From NCBI GenBank assembly GCA_026394015.1, contig JAPKZA010000213.1, forward strand, positions 1-42,473: a stretch of 42,473 nt of DNA, written 5' to 3'. A model generated the notes under the pieces. That model was not told where the DNA came from. It ran no database searches and worked only from the letters and a program-made list of their open reading frames with translations. Positions 39,575 through 42,473 of this stretch are shown piece after piece; within the stretch, counting starts at the first letter, position 1; each line of letters begins with the position of its first letter. Source of the DNA: Acidobacteriota bacterium. GTDB lineage: Bacteria; Acidobacteriota; Terriglobia; Bryobacterales; Bryobacteraceae. The translations under genes were made by a program, and so were the position numbers.

Positions 39575-42473
39575 ATGAAGCGATTCTGGACACTCGCGGG
39601 CGCCCTGTTGGCCCTCGCCACGTTGGGTTTTCCGCAAACCAGTTCCCTCAACGGCACCGTCATGGACTCGACCGGTGCCGTCGTTCCCGGCGTCACCGTG
39701 AAGTTGATCAATTCGGCGACCGGAGAACTGTACCCGACCACCTCCGGCCCGGCTGGCATCTATGCAATCCCCCTGCTGAAGCCGGGCCGTTATGACATCC
39801 AAGTCGAGCACCCCGGCTTCAAGAACTTCCGCCAGACCGGACTCGTCATCGAAACCGGGCTGCCCTCCCGCGCCGATATCCGTCTCGAAGTCGGCGGCGT
39901 CGGAGAGTCGATCACCGTTGAAGCCGAAGCACCCCTGCTCAAAACCGAGTCCTCCTCGGTCGGTAACGTCGTTCGCCGAGAGACCATCGCGAACATGCCG
40001 CTCGTCGGCCGCCGCGCCGCCTCCCTCGCCCGTCTCAGCGGCTTCGTCGTCCAAAACGGAACCGGCTCCAACTTCACCATGGCCGGCGGCCGAGGCGACA
40101 ATACGAATTTCACCATCGACGGCGGCAACGCTCAGAACATCCTGCTCGGCACCGCCACCTTGACCTTCGATCCTCCCATCGACTCCCTCGAAGAGTTCAA
40201 CGTCGAACTCGCCAACTTCAAAGCCGAACTCGGCCGCTCCGGCGGCGGGGCCGTCCAGATGACCACCCGCTCCGGAACCAATAAGTGGCACGGTTCGGCC
40301 TATGAGTTCCTGCGCAACGATGCCTTCGACGCCCGAAACTTCTTTGCCGCCAGCAAGCCGGTCCTGCGTTACAACCAGTACGGCGGAAGCTTCTCGGGAC
40401 CCATCATCCGGAACCGGACTTTCTTCTTCGCCAACTCCGAATGGATCAAGACCAAAAGCCAGCAGACCCGACTGCTCGGCGTCCCTTCCGCCGCCGAGGT
40501 CGCCGGCGTCTTTCCCGGACGCGTCAACGATCCCGCCAACGCCTTCAATCCCTTCCCGAACAACACCATTCCGGTCTCCCGCATGGACCCGGTCGGCCGC
40601 GCCATCGCCCAATACTATCCCGAACCTAACGTCCCCGGCCAACCGCCCCGCACCACCAACTTCCGCGTCAACAACCCCACCCGCGCCAACACCAACACCA
40701 TCGTCACCCGTATCGACCATACCATCTCGTCGAAGGACCGCCTCTACTTCCGCTACCTCCAAAACCGCAACAACAACAGCCAGGACCCCGTCTTTCGCGA
40801 CAACACCGACCAGTATGGCGAGACGATCGAAAACGCCTTTTACAGCTTCTCTCCCACCTGGATCCATTCCTTCTCCGCCTCCACCATCCTCGAAGCCCGC
40901 TACTCTTACGACCGTCGGAAGTTCCAGCCCATCACCGCCAGCAAGGGCCTCGGCATCTCCGAAAAGATCGGCCTTCGCGGCACGAACCCGCTCTATTTCC
41001 CCCGGGTCAACGTAACCGGCCTCGAGTCCTTTGGGCGTGGCGAGCAGGAACGCATTCAATCCCCCATCCGCGGCGATCAATACACCGGCTCCATTACCAA
41101 GATCACCGGACGCCACACGATGAAGTTTGGGGCGGAGTTCCGCAAGTCCACCAACAACGACACCCCGCTCGGCACCGCCGGCGGTAGTTTCGCCTTCATC
41201 CCCACCGGCACCGGAGACGCCCTCGCCTCGCTCCTGCTCGGCCACGTCAACACCGGGTCCCGCGACGAATCAGCCTCGATCATTTCGAACGCCTCCACCC
41301 TCGGTCTGTTTGCGCAAACCGACTGGAAGGTTACCTCCAACCTCACCCTCAACCTCGGCCTCCGGTGGGATCTAGACACCCCCCGCTACGAAAGCACCAA
41401 TCAACAAAACTCCTTCGACCGTGCCGCCATCAACCCGGTTTGCAACTGCCCCGGCGTCATCACTTTCAGCGGTCGCGACGGTCTCTCCAAGTACGCCTCC
41501 GCATTCGACTACAACAACTTCGGCCCCCGCGTCGGCTTCGCCTGGAAGCCCCGTGACAAATGGGTAATCCGCGGCGGCGGTGCGATTCTCTTCACTGGCC
41601 AGTACGACCAGGCCACCCCGCTCGCCGTTCGCGCCGGCTTCAGTACCGCCGTCAGCGTCACCTCCCTCGACGGCGGCCTCACCCCGGCCATCAACCTGCG
41701 CGCCGGGCTGCCTCCCGCCGTCTCCAACCAATTGAGCCCCGCCTTCGGCGCCGTGCCCATCGGCGCCAATCCCATCTTCGCCGTCGAATTCTTCGAACCC
41801 GGCAAGCGCCCCATCCCCTATCTACAGACGTTCAACTTCAACATCCAGCGGCAACTGCCGTGGAATACCGTCGTCGAACTCGGCTACCTCGCCACCCTCG
41901 GCCACCAACTCACCGTGACAGGCACCCGGACCATCAATCAAGTCGACCCCACTCGCATCCGCGCCGGCAACGTCCAGGCCCTTCGTCCCTTCCCGCAGTT
42001 CTCCAATGTCAGTGTGCACTCGCCAACCATTGGGAACTCGAACTACCACGGTATGAATCTACGCGTCGAAAAACGCTACTCCCGCGGCCTCCAGTTCGGC
42101 ATGAACTACACCTGGTCGAAGATGATCGACGACGTCAATTCCCGCAATGAACTAGGCTCCAGCGCCGCCATCGCCAACTTCTTCAACCGCGCGGCCGACC
42201 GCGGCCTCTCCGGCAACAACATCGCTCACCGCTGGATCGGCAACACCGTCTGGGAACTCCCCGTCGGGAAAGGCCGTCCGGTCAATATCGCCAACCCGGT
42301 CATGAACGCCATCATCGGTGGGTGGTCCACGGGCATCATCCTCGAGCTCCGCACCGGCGCGCCCTTCGGCGTTGTGGAGAACAACGCCGCCGCTATTTTC
42401 AACAGCGCCGCGGCCGTTCGCCCGAACGTGGTCGGCAACTACGAGCAAAACGCCAGTTGGCGGGCCAACGTCC
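39575..42473 (+). CDS. Oar-like TonB-dependent receptor, 3' end outside the window
   Basis: The frame is open from ATG 39575 to the window edge (966 complete codons). Signal MKRFWTLAGALLALATLGF precedes a carboxypeptidase-regulatory-like domain (LNGTVMDSTGAVVPGVTVKL, LLKPGRYDIQVEHPGFKNF). A plug region (IANMPLVGRRAASLARLSG, MAGGRGDNTNFTIDGGNAQN, EEFNVELANFKAELGRSGGG) and a barrel (GGSFSGPIIRNRTFFFANSE, LFAQTDWKVTSNLTLNLGLR, FGMNYTWSKMIDDVNSRNEL) follow. Compared with the two other receptors in the window, the plug and the insert between strands differ, so the three are not recent duplicates. The end, expected to be an aromatic-terminated strand, is missing. It lies 69 bp after the propeller/cytochrome gene on the same strand and may share its transcript. 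The family call is firm; the ligand is unknown. Confidence 0.9.
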   Translation, partial: MKRFWTLAGALLALATLGFPQTSSLNGTVMDSTGAVVPGVTVKLINSATGELYPTTSGPAGIYAIPLLKPGRYDIQVEHPGFKNFRQTGLVIETGLPSRADIRLEVGGVGESITVEAEAPLLKTESSSVGNVVRRETIANMPLVGRRAASLARLSGFVVQNGTGSNFTMAGGRGDNTNFTIDGGNAQNILLGTATLTFDPPIDSLEEFNVELANFKAELGRSGGGAVQMTTRSGTNKWHGSAYEFLRNDAFDARNFFAASKPVLRYNQYGGSFSGPIIRNRTFFFANSEWIKTKSQQTRLLGVPSAAEVAGVFPGRVNDPANAFNPFPNNTIPVSRMDPVGRAIAQYYPEPNVPGQPPRTTNFRVNNPTRANTNTIVTRIDHTISSKDRLYFRYLQNRNNNSQDPVFRDNTDQYGETIENAFYSFSPTWIHSFSASTILEARYSYDRRKFQPITASKGLGISEKIGLRGTNPLYFPRVNVTGLESFGRGEQERIQSPIRGDQYTGSITKITGRHTMKFGAEFRKSTNNDTPLGTAGGSFAFIPTGTGDALASLLLGHVNTGSRDESASIISNASTLGLFAQTDWKVTSNLTLNLGLRWDLDTPRYESTNQQNSFDRAAINPVCNCPGVITFSGRDGLSKYASAFDYNNFGPRVGFAWKPRDKWVIRGGGAILFTGQYDQATPLAVRAGFSTAVSVTSLDGGLTPAINLRAGLPPAVSNQLSPAFGAVPIGANPIFAVEFFEPGKRPIPYLQTFNFNIQRQLPWNTVVELGYLATLGHQLTVTGTRTINQVDPTRIRAGNVQALRPFPQFSNVSVHSPTIGNSNYHGMNLRVEKRYSRGLQFGMNYTWSKMIDDVNSRNELGSSAAIANFFNRAADRGLSGNNIAHRWIGNTVWELPVGKGRPVNIANPVMNAIIGGWSTGIILELRTGAPFGVVENNAAAIFNSAAAVRPNVVGNYEQNASWRANV

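Noticed and set aside
39566-41245. 559-codon minus-strand frame opposite the third receptor
   Set aside because: Gly/Glu/Val/Asp-rich antisense shadow; the plus-strand frame from 39575 carries receptor motifs throughout.
1-42473. tRNA, rRNA, riboswitch, prophage or defence-system genes
   Set aside because: None of the characteristic sequences or protein families were found; nearly all DNA is accounted for by the listed genes and remnants.

Overview
The window looks like a chromosomal segment of a high-GC Acidobacteriota member, most likely of the Bryobacterales/'Solibacter' type. The pointers are three very large Oar-like TonB-dependent receptors with an N-terminal carboxypeptidase-regulatory-like domain and no gene-linked ExbB/TonB, two copies of the Solibacter-type C-terminal domain (the TIGR03437 type), two PEP-CTERM proteins, a DUF1501 plus DUF1549/DUF1553 pair, and a winged-helix regulator remnant of a type common in that group. 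No rRNA, tRNA, CRISPR array, replication origin or phage module was seen.

Layout. 1-1038: decayed IS1634-type transposase carrying an in-frame amber stop. 1039-3059: a complete IS1634-like element with 26-bp terminal inverted repeats. 3170-6467 (minus): YfhO-type membrane protein followed by an enolase-superfamily (mandelate racemase/muconate lactonizing) enzyme. 6627-9790 (plus): arylsulfotransferase-like protein then a Cys-type sulfatase. 9787-11202 (minus): PQQ-type beta-propeller. 11293-14625 (plus): PEP-CTERM protein, tandem-domain esterase and DUF421 membrane protein, tightly packed. 14622-15497 (minus): OmpA-type lipid/peptidoglycan-associated protein. 15546-16946 (plus): L-fuconate dehydratase. 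16943-18239 (minus): a broken secreted protein made of three tandem repeats. 18317-18885 (plus): 2Fe-2S ferredoxin-like protein and a two-helix membrane protein. 18882-23801 (minus): probable operon of TonB-dependent receptor, 94-residue protein, sialidase and an FGE-fold protein. 23931-28543 (plus): hydrolase/HEAT/Sel1 fusion, a broken TIGR03437-type gene, a small membrane protein and a frameshifted PEP-CTERM gene, then at 28590-29402 a sterol desaturase-type hydroxylase. 29406-32475 (minus): DUF1549/DUF1553 and DUF1501 pair. 32563-36692 (minus): TonB-dependent receptor overlapping a ruined regulator. 36815-39505 (plus): YVTN-propeller/di-heme cytochrome/TIGR03437 fusion with two frameshifts. 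39575-end (plus): a third Oar-like receptor running off the window.

Function. Sulfatase, sialidase, L-fuconate dehydratase, an acetyl-xylan-esterase-like hydrolase and several TonB-type receptors together suggest scavenging of sulfated, fucosylated or sialylated glycans (inference; only the receptor-sialidase group forms an evident operon). The DUF1501/1549/1553 proteins, PQQ propeller and PEP-CTERM proteins are typical secreted accessory proteins of this lineage.

Two window-wide patterns stand out. First, at least six loci are broken by in-frame stops and/or one-base shifts although the rest of each protein is still readable; either this is an active decay zone next to IS elements or part of it is sequence error. 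Second, four of the five convergent gene junctions interlock their stop codons in exactly 4 bp. I found no clearly new multi-gene system; the best candidates for undescribed biology are the triple-repeat secreted protein, the serine-less hydrolase/HEAT/Sel1 fusion, the cysteine-less FGE-like protein behind the sialidase, and the 94-residue protein between receptor and sialidase.
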